DNA from: Bacteroidales bacterium | GTDB taxonomy: Bacteria; Bacteroidota; Bacteroidia; Bacteroidales; Lentimicrobiaceae | Direction: 5' to 3' | DNA length: 64,000 nt | NCBI GenBank assembly: GCA_016709025.1 | Contig: JADJEQ010000008.1 | Coordinates: 186,001-250,000 of the forward strand | Part shown: one piece after another, positions 8,209-16,663 of the stretch | Layout: each line of letters starts with the position of its first letter | Position numbering within the stretch: the stretch's first letter is position 1 | Position numbers and translations under genes: made by a program | The notes under the pieces: generated by a model | What the model was told of the DNA's origin: nothing | Seen by the model: only the letters and a program-made list of their open reading frames with translations | The model's database searches: none

Positions 8209-9417
8209 ATGATCAACATCGAAAATTTTATTTCTCAGCATATTACCTTCAGAAAAGAAAGTTTTTTTCTGAAAGACATTGAAGCCAATGATGCGAAACT
8301 CAAGGCAGGTATACAGGGGAAATCTGTACTGGTTATAGGCGGTGGTGGAACCATTGGCTCTTCATTTATCCGCGAATTGCTGAGGTTTGAACCTGGTGCA
8401 CTTGTGGTGGTTGACATCAGTGAGAACTACCTTACAGAACTAACCAGGGATTTGCGCAGCCGCTATGGGTTGAAAGTTCCGGATACCTATATCACTTATC
8501 CGATTAATTTCGGGGAACCCGTATTTGACAGGGTTCTCGAACGATATGGCCCTTTTGATATTGTTGCAAATTTTGCAGCGCACAAGCATGTTCGCAGTGA
8601 GAAGGATCATTATTCAGTTACAGCCCTGCTTGAAAACAATATTTTAAAGGCAGAGAATTTGCTGAATAAACTTTCTAAAAGCCCTCCCGCACATTTCTTC
8701 TGTGTGTCAACCGACAAGGCTGCCAATCCGGTGAATATCATGGGGGCGAGCAAAAAAATAATGGAAGAGGTAATTATGTCCTATTCAAACAGGTTCCCGA
8801 TTACAACCGCCCGCTTTGCAAATGTGGCTTTCTCGAACGGTAGTTTGTTGGCTGGTTACCTTGAGCGACTGATGAAAAGGCAGCCATTTTCATGCCCATC
8901 GGATATCCGGCGTTTTTTCGTTTCACCCCAGGAGTCAGGACAAATCTGTCTGATGGCCTGTATGTTGGGAGCCTCTGGCGATATCTTCTTCCCCAAACTG
9001 GATGACGAGCAAATGATGAATTTCAAGGATATCACCATCTCTTTTCTGAATGAATTGGGATATGAACCTATGATTTGCTCAACTGATGAAGAGGCCCGGT
9101 ATGAAGCAACCAGGCTTGATGAAAATTCAAAAAAGTATCCGGTTTATTTCTTCGCTTCTGAAACTTCAGGTGAAAAAACATATGAAGAATTTTACACAGA
9201 AGGGGAACAACTTGATATGGATTCATTCAATGCTTTGGGTGTTATAAAAAATGCACCTAAGAAATCAATCGCTGAAATTGAGCTGATGATCAGTGAGTTA
9301 AACAGAGTGCTGAGAACTCCTTCGCTCGCAAAAGCCGATATTGTAAAAGTAATGGGCGATTTTCTCCCTAATTTCTCACACATTGAGACCGGTAAAAACC
9401 TGGATCAAAAAATGTAA
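8209..9417 (+). CDS. Nucleotide-sugar 4,6-dehydratase (CapD/FlaA1/PglF family)
   Basis: A 402-aa soluble extended-SDR protein of the polysaccharide biosynthesis/CapD family. The NAD-binding loop is VLVIGGGGTIGS (about residues 40-51). The catalytic region STDKAANPVNIMGASKK has the Met-x-x-x-Lys in place of Tyr-x-x-x-Lys that is characteristic of this family, and FAAHKHVRSEKD is also conserved. Such enzymes make UDP-4-keto-6-deoxy sugars. It lacks the N-terminal membrane helices of full-length PglF/WbpM. Placed between the aminotransferase and a second sugar transferase, it likely provides the substrate of the aminotransferase. Confidence 0.88.
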   Translation: MINIENFISQHITFRKESFFLKDIEANDAKLKAGIQGKSVLVIGGGGTIGSSFIRELLRFEPGALVVVDISENYLTELTRDLRSRYGLKVPDTYITYPINFGEPVFDRVLERYGPFDIVANFAAHKHVRSEKDHYSVTALLENNILKAENLLNKLSKSPPAHFFCVSTDKAANPVNIMGASKKIMEEVIMSYSNRFPITTARFANVAFSNGSLLAGYLERLMKRQPFSCPSDIRRFFVSPQESGQICLMACMLGASGDIFFPKLDDEQMMNFKDITISFLNELGYEPMICSTDEEARYEATRLDENSKKYPVYFFASETSGEKTYEEFYTEGEQLDMDSFNALGVIKNAPKKSIAEIELMISELNRVLRTPSLAKADIVKVMGDFLPNFSHIETGKNLDQKM

Positions 9418-9422
9418 TAATC

Positions 9423-10094
9423 ATGTATAAAATCATTAAAAGACTCGGTGACATATTTTTTGCGCTGGCAGGAATTATTGTTTTTCTTCCTTTTTTCATT
9501 CCACTCGCCATTGCATTACTACTGACAGGTGAAGGCTACATTTTTTATCTGCAGGACAGGAGAGGCTATAAAAACAAGATGTTTAAGATCTGGAAATTTG
9601 CAACCATGCTCAAAGCGAGCCCTGGCCTGGGAACAGGCAGCATTACTGTAAGGAATGACTGGCGTCTTACACCAATGGGGAAATATCTCAGGGGATCTAA
9701 GATTAACGAGATTCCCCAGTTAGTCAACATCCTCACAGGTGAAATGTCTGTAGTTGGTCCCCGGCCATTGATGGAAGCAGATTTTGTGAAATTTTCTGAT
9801 GATGTTAAGGCTCATTTCTACGATTGCAAACCCGGATTGACCGGAATTGCGTCTATTGTTTTTCGTGATGAAGAGAAACTTCATTCAGATTCTGATATGG
9901 ATCCGCATGAATTTGATCGCTTATTTCTGTCGCCTTACAAAGGGGCTTTGGAACGGTGGTACCTTGAGCACTGTAGCTTTTATACCGATCTTGTTATTAT
10001 TCTCCTCACTGCAGCAGTAATTGTAAAGCCTCAAAACCAATGGGTATACAGCTTATTTAAAGATCTGCCGGCCAGGCCGGGGTTTATGAAATAA
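9423..10094 (+). CDS. Second undecaprenyl-phosphate sugar transferase
   Basis: A 223-aa bacterial sugar transferase of the same PF02397 family as the gene at 5587. It has an N-terminal hydrophobic segment (residues 10-34), then YLQDRRGYKNKMFKIWKFATM, KINEIPQLVNILTGEMS, VVGPRP and CKPGLTGIAS. The usual catalytic Asp-Glu is Asn-Glu here (INEIP), which is also seen in some family members. It begins 5 bases after the dehydratase stop. Two PglC/WcaJ-type enzymes plus a WecA-like enzyme in one cluster imply more than one glycan or a specialised division of labour. Confidence 0.85.
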   Translation: MYKIIKRLGDIFFALAGIIVFLPFFIPLAIALLLTGEGYIFYLQDRRGYKNKMFKIWKFATMLKASPGLGTGSITVRNDWRLTPMGKYLRGSKINEIPQLVNILTGEMSVVGPRPLMEADFVKFSDDVKAHFYDCKPGLTGIASIVFRDEEKLHSDSDMDPHEFDRLFLSPYKGALERWYLEHCSFYTDLVIILLTAAVIVKPQNQWVYSLFKDLPARPGFMK

Positions 10095-10240
10095 GGGATG
10101 TTCATATCTGATACTCAATGTCTGCAAGAGGGTATTGATTTTGAGTGATCTTGTTTATATGCATCTATTTCTCTTTTTATTTAGTGCAAAGCCCTGTATA
10201 ATCCTAAATTCGCTAAATTTGTTTTCAAACTGATGATTGT

Positions 10241-11176
10241 ATGATTGTGAAATGGCCTTTGATTTACCAGAAATCAGGCCCGATGGGGTGGTATCAGGTA
10301 CATACTCCTTTCGGGCTGCGATATATGATGATGGTAAATATGGATGATATCCTTGTTTCCCTTCCCTATTTTTCTTTTGCATCAATTACCAAAAAGGTAC
10401 CTGATGTTGTTGAAGCCAATCCCGTTTTTACTTATGACGGGAAAGTGCTTACATGCAGTGATCCCAAGGTTCAATGGCATGTAAGAATGCTCAAGCCGGT
10501 TTCAGAATATTTCCACACTGTTAAAGTTGTTTCCTGGTTGCCGCTTGCGGACAGCCCGAAAATACAGCTATCACGGTTTAGCTCAAATGTAAAACGAAAA
10601 ATCAATAAAGCAGTCTCAAATGAAATTGTGCTGGAGACCGGAGGACGTGAGCTCATCGGACAATTTTACGGTGTGTTTTCACACAATATGCACAGATTGG
10701 GAGCCCCAACCATGTCACGCAATTTTTACGGAAATATTGTGGAAGCCTTTGGCAAGGAAGCTACTGTTTTGATAGCCAAGCATAAAGGGAAAGCTATTGG
10801 AGGTGCTATCTGGCTTAAGCAGGGTGATTATAGCGAAGTATGTTGGTTCTCTACACTTGAAGACTACAATTCATTTTACACTTCCTATTTTCTATGGTGG
10901 GAATGTATCAGGTTATCGATTGAACGGAATTGTAAGGTATTTAGTTTTGGACGAAGTACCCGCGATTCTGGTCCGCACATTTACAAGCAACAATGGGGAA
11001 CAAAGAATACCTCACTATACTGGTGTTTTTCATATCCGCCGCGTAATGACCAATACAGGATCGGGCCTTTTAATCTGAGCATGCCAAGCCGGAAAACCCT
11101 GAGTTTCCTCTGGAAAATATCCCCGTGTTTCATCATCAGGTGGCTTGGACCTATGGTTGCCGGAAAATTTTACTAA
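10241..11176 (+). CDS. FemAB-like protein of the exosortase/EPS-associated type
   Basis: A 311-aa protein. The middle (about residues 115-260) looks like a FemAB/GNAT-type acyltransferase domain, including RKINKAVSNEIVLETGG, AIGGAIWL and the signature FSFGRSTRDSGPHIYKQQWG. This last stretch resembles the FemAB family that is routinely found in exosortase/PEP-CTERM EPS loci (TIGR03019-like), and an exosortase follows 86 bases later. LVSLPYFSFASI marks the usual N-terminal block, but residues normally preceding it are few. The protein therefore looks some tens of residues short at its N terminus. An in-frame TAA at 10214 fixes the limit of the frame. Confidence 0.7.
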   Translation: MIVKWPLIYQKSGPMGWYQVHTPFGLRYMMMVNMDDILVSLPYFSFASITKKVPDVVEANPVFTYDGKVLTCSDPKVQWHVRMLKPVSEYFHTVKVVSWLPLADSPKIQLSRFSSNVKRKINKAVSNEIVLETGGRELIGQFYGVFSHNMHRLGAPTMSRNFYGNIVEAFGKEATVLIAKHKGKAIGGAIWLKQGDYSEVCWFSTLEDYNSFYTSYFLWWECIRLSIERNCKVFSFGRSTRDSGPHIYKQQWGTKNTSLYWCFSYPPRNDQYRIGPFNLSMPSRKTLSFLWKISPCFIIRWLGPMVAGKFY

Positions 11177-11262
11177 TATCCGGTTTTTGAGCACTGATGT
11201 TTCCCCATCGTATTAAACCGACTACATTAATCGGGCTTTCATGCTTTTATTCCTAATATTCT

Positions 11263-11844
11263 ATGCTTAGAACGTACTATAAAACTGCTGAAGATTTTAT
11301 CCGTAAGCACAGGCTGCAGGCATTTGTTGATGTGTTGATTTTTTCTATCATAACTTATGTTTTTCATAAATTATGGTGGAATTTCTATGCGTGGTTAGAA
11401 TCATTCAACTTTATCATAGGTTCAGCCGACTGGCTTGCCCGGCAGGTTTATCTTTCATCGTTGTGGTTTAATAAGAATATACTCTGGCTTGTGGTTACAA
11501 CTTCTGAGCCTAACACCATGTGGTTTTCCAACGGAAGCCATGTTACCATCGATGAAGGATGCTCAGGATTGAAACAGTTTTATCAGATACTGATGCTGTT
11601 TCTGCTATTTCCCGGCCCCTGGAAACATAAACTCTGGTATATCCCATTCGGATTTTTTGTAATGTTTCTGGCCAATATATTCCGCATTGTGTGCCTGTCA
11701 CTTATTGCTCTCTGGATTCCACAACATTGGGACTTTGCTCACGAATGGGTACTCAGGCCTTTTTTCTATGTTATAATTTTCTTGTTATGGGTTCTCTGGG
11801 TAGAAAAATTCAGACGGCGGAAAAAGGTTGAACCGGTGCTTTAA
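11263..11844 (+). CDS. Exosortase/archaeosortase family protein
   Basis: A 193-aa polytopic membrane protein with the three conserved residues of the transpeptidase-like exosortase family: C100 in DEGCSGLKQ, R141 in NIFRIVCLS and H160 in AHEW. Hydrophobic segments surround them (about 22-40, 70-82, 104-118, 128-152 and 165-182). Exosortases process C-terminal sorting signals (PEP-CTERM-like) at the membrane and usually accompany EPS genes, as here. No substrate with a clear exosortase signal is encoded in this window, so the target must be elsewhere if present. The subtype is not assigned. Confidence 0.88.
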   Translation: MLRTYYKTAEDFIRKHRLQAFVDVLIFSIITYVFHKLWWNFYAWLESFNFIIGSADWLARQVYLSSLWFNKNILWLVVTTSEPNTMWFSNGSHVTIDEGCSGLKQFYQILMLFLLFPGPWKHKLWYIPFGFFVMFLANIFRIVCLSLIALWIPQHWDFAHEWVLRPFFYVIIFLLWVLWVEKFRRRKKVEPVL

Positions 11845-12250
11845 ATCAATAATTTTTTCAATCAGTTCAGTATTTTTGGATTTTAAGTGTTTTGGTTCGA
11901 AGCCAACACAATTCGCATGGACGTACCGAAGGAATTTTGTTTTAAAATGTCTTTTTTTTTGATTCATTTGTTATTGAATTCAGTTCAATCTGAGCCAGAA
12001 TATATATTAAATTTTAATGAACATATTTTTCAGGAAAAGGTTATAAATAACGAATAATTGTTGTTTAATTTTACAATGGTTTTTCGCATTTAAAGGCTGA
12101 TCCGGAAAGTTACTTTTTCACCGAATGGAGATTTATATTTTTAGCCTTGGCAGAATTCTAAGGTTATTTGAATATCAATCATTTGTAGGCTGTTCGGAGT
12201 TTAAATTTTAAGCACTTTTTATTAGGGCTTTAATAGAAAAATAGTACAAT
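11845..12250 (+). other. Intergenic stretch, no gene seen
   Basis: About 400 AT-rich bases between the exosortase and the WecA-like gene. I see no credible coding frame, RNA gene, repeat or strong hairpin. It may hold the promoter of the WecA-like gene, but no clear TAnnTTTG element with a good -33 partner stands out. Confidence 0.5.
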
Positions 12251-13370
12251 ATGCCTGATTATTTACAATGGATTAATCATCCGGGTTTTCGCATGGTTTC
12301 TGCTTTTGTGGTTGCATTCTTAATAGGTTATCAATCAATACCTGTGATTATTAATGTTGCAAGAAGTAAAAATCTTGTTGACGAACCCAATCACCGGACA
12401 TCGCATAAGGGTAAAGTACCTACTTTGGGAGGAATAGCAATTTTTGGCGGATTCTCAGTTACAGTGCTTACTTTCAACCTTGCAGGCGATACCATCCTCT
12501 CCGCTTATCTGATCGCGGGTGCAATGATCATCTTTTTTCTGGGACTTAAGGATGATATGCTTGAACTTTCTCCTCTCAAAAAGATTTACGGACAGCTGGT
12601 TGCTGCTCTTATTGTGATCGTGCCGGGAGGTGTAAGACTTACAGATCTTCATGGATTTCTTGGAATGACCCAGATTCCATACTTCTGGAGTGTAGCTATT
12701 ACCTTGTTTGTTTTCATTGTGATTATCAATTCTTACAACCTGGTTGATGGCATCGATGGACTGGCTGCAGGGTTGGCAATCGTATCATCGGTTTTTTTGG
12801 AGAATGGTTCTACAAGGCAGGCCAAGTCGGAATGGTGATAATGGCGGTGAGTATGATTGGTGTTCTTTTTGCTTTTTAAGGTATAATCTTCTTGATTCCA
12901 AGTATAAAATATTCATGGGCGATACAGGCTCTCTGCTGTTGGGATTCATTCTTTCTGTAATGGTTATAAGATTCAATGAGATGAATATATTAGGTAGTCC
13001 CTACAGGAATGTTGAGGCCGCTCCTGCACTTTCGTTTGCAATACTGATGGTGCCCCTGTTTGATACCCTGCGACTTTTTGTAGTGCGCCTTTACAGGAAA
13101 TGTACACCATTTGCGCCAGATCGTGCCCACATGCACCATATTTTGCTGAAATTGGGCTTCAGTCACCTCAATGCAACATACACCCTGCTGGTTGCTAATA
13201 TTGCTTTCGTACTGATTGCCTGGCAATTTCAATACCTCGGAACTACAAGACTGTTCGGGTTGCTTCTTTTTCTGGGTACAGTGTTTACGATTATTCCCTT
13301 TGCAATTAATGCTGTTCATAAAAATCAGCGGCAAGCAATCAATAAACATGTACTTAAATCCAGTAAATAA
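12251..13370 (+). pseudogene. WecA/MraY-family undecaprenyl-phosphate glycosyltransferase, split by two 1-base deletions
   Basis: The N-terminal frame (12251-12838) carries DEPNHRTSHKGKVPTLGGIA, FFLGLKDDM and INSYNLVDGIDGLAAGL, all hallmarks of WecA/TagO-type glycan phosphotransferases. The coding sense then moves frame at a seven-T run (12792-12798), runs as GEWFYKAGQVGMV, and moves again at a five-T run (12873-12877) into LRYNLLDSKYKIFMGDTGSL. It goes on through the HMHHILLKLG region to 13370. Adding one T at each site restores a single protein of about 373 aa with multiple transmembrane helices. It is either a double frameshift mutant or a sequence error. The function would be initiation of a lipid-linked glycan. 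Confidence 0.85.
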
Positions 13371-13656
13371 TAAGGTTATCTGCTATTTCCCGTAGGATCC
13401 CTTCTCTTCAATGGGTGTTTAGTAAAACAAATACTTTTTCCTGAACAGCTTTTTCAATGAAGAACTGGTAATTCAAATACTGCTTAAAATTTCAGCGCTG
13501 GTTATCACATTCATGTGAATTGCCGGCGCTGATTTATTTTATTGGCAGTATGCTCCTTATTGATGAATGCAACTGGTCAATAATCTGTATAAATATATTT
13601 TCCTAAAAGAAATCCTTAATACCTTTATCATTAAATTTCTTTGTGAATTTTAGTTT

Positions 13657-14670
13657 ATGAAACTTTCATTGAAGCGGGTATTGCTTCATATTTTATTTAT
13701 TCTGTTGCTTCTTTCCTGTTTCCAGGCGGTTATTTTTCTTTTCCCTGTTGAGGTTGGTAATGCTCTTAATCCGGCAAGGTTAATGACTGTTTTTATCATG
13801 TGCAGCATAGCATTGGTACATAACGCATTTTTTAACCATTATTTATTGAAAAGAAAAAAGTGGGCTGTCTATGTGCCTGTTTCTATTTTATTTGTGATTG
13901 TGGGTTTGGTGTTTATACATTTACTTCTACCTAAAGGGTCGCATAGTGTCGGTTTTTCTCAATATATTTTTGAAATACTTGGTATTGTGTTTTTCTTTTT
14001 ATTGGCTGGATTGGCGCTGAATTCAATTTATCTGCTTCTGATTGTAAAAAGCAATTATCTTGAAAATCAGATTATTATGAAGCAATTGGAGTTGGATCAC
14101 CTCAAAAATCAGCTTAATCCACACTTTCTTTTTAACAGTTTAAATAATGTTGCTGCGACCATCCAGGTTGACCCAGAACTGGCACTTAATTATATTTACA
14201 CCCTGTCTTCGCTTTTGCGATACCAGATTGAAAGTTCAGATAAAGAGACAGTTACGCTTGGGGAGGAAAATTTTTTTATAGAGAGTTTTCTTGGAATAGA
14301 GGAATTTCGTCTGGGTGAACGTTGCGAAATGAGCTTTGATTCAGAACTCTCAAATCCAGGCGAGAAATTTCCACCCAGGTTGCTTCAGCCATTTGTTGAA
14401 TATGCAATCAGGCAAAGTTGCAGACTCGAATCAAATGCAGTGGTGAAAATTTCGCTGAGTGAAAAAGACAGGGAATTATATCTTGTTACTAAATTTTCAT
14501 CAGCTGAAAGCATTCCAAACACGATGGATGGCTCGAATGAAATAGAGAATGCGAAAAAAAGACTAAAAATGTTTTATCAGAATTCCCATAAAATCACAAC
14601 TCAGAAGTTAAATGGTTTTATTGAAACCATCTTATTTATTGATTTGAAAAATTACAAACGAATTGGTTGA
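13657..14670 (+). CDS. LytS-type sensor histidine kinase with a degenerate ATP-binding region
   Basis: A 337-aa protein with four predicted transmembrane helices (about residues 7-29, 42-60, 71-91 and 105-130), a short coiled-coil linker and the His-kinase motif LNPHFLFNSLNN, with the phospho-accepting H156. The N-box region normally reads V-E-N-A-I-x-H. Here it reads VEYAIRQ (247-253), so both Asn and His are lost. The glycine-rich G-x-G-L/I loop that should follow is not recognisable either. The response regulator starts inside its last codon (4-base overlap), a normal operon pair. It may no longer bind ATP, or it may act through another kinase; this is inference. Confidence 0.85.
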   Translation: MKLSLKRVLLHILFILLLLSCFQAVIFLFPVEVGNALNPARLMTVFIMCSIALVHNAFFNHYLLKRKKWAVYVPVSILFVIVGLVFIHLLLPKGSHSVGFSQYIFEILGIVFFFLLAGLALNSIYLLLIVKSNYLENQIIMKQLELDHLKNQLNPHFLFNSLNNVAATIQVDPELALNYIYTLSSLLRYQIESSDKETVTLGEENFFIESFLGIEEFRLGERCEMSFDSELSNPGEKFPPRLLQPFVEYAIRQSCRLESNAVVKISLSEKDRELYLVTKFSSAESIPNTMDGSNEIENAKKRLKMFYQNSHKITTQKLNGFIETILFIDLKNYKRIG

Positions 14671-15410
14671 ACAATATGAATGATAAAATTGAATATTCAA
14701 ATCAGAAACTTCGTTGTCTGGTTGTTGACGATGAACAGCCGGCGCAGTGGGCTCTCAGCAATTTTATCAATCAGACGGAATCCCTTGATCTGATTGGCTG
14801 CGCTTATGACGGTTCAGAGGCTGCGAAAATTTTAAAGGAAAAAGTGATTGATCTTTTATTTCTGGACATTAATCTGCCAGGCATGAGCGGTCTTGAGATG
14901 TTGAATACCCTTGAAAATCAACCGATGGTTATTTTTACAACTGCATTTTCTTCTTACGCGATTAATAGTTTTGATTACAATGTAGTGGATTACCTGGTAA
15001 AACCAATCAGTCGTGACCTTTTTTGACCGTGCTGTCAGACGGGCATTTGCAAGGTTGGACCGGGAGTGGAAATCCAGGAGGATGAAAACGAGGAAAAAGC
15101 AAAGATAGTTGAAATTAATACCGGTGGTGATTTTGAGTATATTGAAGCAGGACAGATTATGTATATTCAAAGCTATGGTAATTATGTGAAGGTATTTACA
15201 ACCGGAAGGATGATACTTGGAACCCCACTACTACATAAGATGCTCAGCGTTTTACCTAAATCACTTTTTGTGAGAATTCACAAATCATACATAGTAAACA
15301 AGGATTATATCGGGAATTATAATAATTCTGCAATTATGGTGGGTAAAGAACAACTCCCGATTGGTATATCCTATCGTCAGTCGGTAATAAGCCGGCTTGC
15401 TTTGCCATAG
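14667..15410 (+). pseudogene. LytTR-family response regulator, interrupted by compensating indels
   Basis: The receiver domain lies at residues 16-119, with the acidic pocket VVDDE, the phospho-acceptor Asp in LLFLDINLPG and a late Lys in VKPIS. The frame hits TGA at 15024-15026 after a six-T run (15019-15024). One T fewer gives DRAVRRAFARLDREW, a normal linker. A short A run at 15070-15072 then needs one more A to rejoin the C-terminal frame. That frame carries a LytTR DNA-binding domain (YIEAGQIMYIQSYGNYVKV, then FVRIHKSYIVN). Both breaks are in homopolymers and cancel in frame. The intact form would regulate genes together with the LytS-like kinase. Confidence 0.85.
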
Positions 15411-15594
15411 TGTTTTGGATTTTATAATTCAACCATTTCGGGTATTACGGGCTGGGGCAGTTCAAACCTGCATTTTTTTTTCCGGACGGTTTTCTATCAT
15501 GTGGTCATTCGATGAAATGATCAGTTTGTTCCGGAGTAAAATAGCTACAGTGCTCTGAAATGTCTGCTGCTTTGTAAAACCGGATCTTTAAATG

Positions 15595-15739
15595 TTGAGT
15601 CCACTCCGAAAAGTAGGAAATTCAATGATTTTCAGATGTTTGACCCCTGACCCCAAAGGGGAACATCTGAAAATCATTGAATCAGGAAGTCTCCCCTATG
15701 GGGAACAGGGGGTCAAATGACTTTTCGGAGCGGACTCAA
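15595..15739. repeat. 145-bp palindromic intergenic element, copy 1
   Basis: The ends are 20-base inverted repeats with one mismatch: TTGAGTCCACTCCGAAAAGT at 15595-15614 pairs with 15720-15739. Inside lies a second, perfect 20-bp inverted repeat (15621-15640 TTCAATGATTTTCAGATGTT with 15662-15681) and further short C/G-rich arms (near 15641-15661 and 15690-15715). No protein is encoded. A related copy with similar outer ends but a different interior is at 44577-44731. It behaves like a small non-autonomous mobile or REP-type element; mobility is inference. Confidence 0.8.
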
Positions 15740-15792
15740 TGTCCAAATTTCAGGTCCTTATTCTGTCCTGCATAAAGGTTTATTTATTTCAT

Positions 15793-15800
15793 TATATTTG
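15793..15800 (+). promoter_or_regulatory. Probable -7 element for upp
   Basis: TATATTTG matches the Bacteroidetes -7 consensus TAnnTTTG and lies about 50 bases upstream of the upp ATG at 15851. No clear TTTG -33 box is found at the usual 19-21 bp distance, so the call rests on the -7 motif and position. Confidence 0.4.
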
Positions 15801-15850
15801 CAAGGTCTTTAAAATGAGATTATTCTTTTTCAGGAATTAAGCGATCTGTC

Positions 15851-16497
15851 ATGGTAAAAAATCTGGGTGTTCAGAATTCGATTTTCAATCAGTTTATTTC
15901 CGAAATAAGGACTCGGTTATTCAACAGGATAGCCTTCGCTTTCGGTATAACATGGAGCGTTTGGGCTCAATCTTTGCCTATGAGATTAGCAAGGAACTGG
16001 AATACGAAATCAAAGAGGTAACAACTCCGTTAGGTGTCGCAGAAGTACCGGTACTGAAAACATTTCCTGTTCTTGCAACCATATTGCGTGCGGGATTGCC
16101 ATTGCATCGTGGAATGTTAAATGTTTTTGACAAATCGGAAAATGCCTTTGTATCTGCCTACAGGAAACACAGTAAAGACGGACATTTTAATATTCAGGTT
16201 GAATATGTTTCAGGCCCGGATCTTACCAACAGAGTGGTAATTCTTTCGGATCCAATGCTGGCCACCGGGGCTTCTTTGGTATTAAGCTATAAATCACTGA
16301 TTGCAAAGGTAAACCGAAGCACACCCACATTGTTACTAATAGCCAGTACCCAGGGTGTGGATTATATCAGGCGTCATCTTCCGGCTGATGATGTAACGCT
16401 ATGGGTAGGTGCAATCGATGATGAACTTACAGCCCAGGCCTACATCGTACCTGGTCTTGGCGATGCCGGAGATCTTGCTTACGGAAACAAAATTTAA
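15851..16497 (+). pseudogene. upp: Uracil phosphoribosyltransferase with one apparent 1-base deletion
   Basis: The full gene would start at ATG 15851 (NSIFNQFISEIR). After AAGG at 15907-15910 one G is missing. In the restored frame the protein runs DSVIQQDSLRFRYNMERLGS into the open frame that continues to 16497. That frame holds the PRPP-binding region ILSDPMLATGASL and the C-terminal GDAGDLAYGNK typical of Upp (uracil + PRPP to UMP). The restored length is about 215 residues, normal for the family. An internal ATG at 15952 would give only the C-terminal 181 aa. Because Upp is a conserved salvage enzyme, a sequence error is at least as likely as real inactivation. Confidence 0.88.
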
Positions 16498-16527
16498 CGG
16501 TCAGAAGTATTTCCTTCAATAAAAGAT

Positions 16528-16560
16528 AAGGCAGGTCTGCATGGATCTGCCTTTATTTTT
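16528..16560 (+). terminator. Rho-independent terminator after upp
   Basis: A 10-bp stem (AAGGCAGGTC with GATCTGCCTT, one G-T wobble) around a 6-base loop is followed by a T-rich tract ending near 16560. It lies 30 bases after the upp stop codon. Confidence 0.75.
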
Positions 16561-16663
16561 GTGCAGTTTGTAAGCCGACAAAGTTGTATTTGGACCAGAG
16601 CTATTTAAATGGACATAAATCCAATACTTACTTCTGGCCGCTAATTCATCTGATTTTGATAAA

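Noticed and set aside
11263..11844. Rhomboid or PAP2-type membrane enzyme
   Set aside because: The spacing of C100, R141 and H160 in membrane-edge motifs fits exosortase and not those families.
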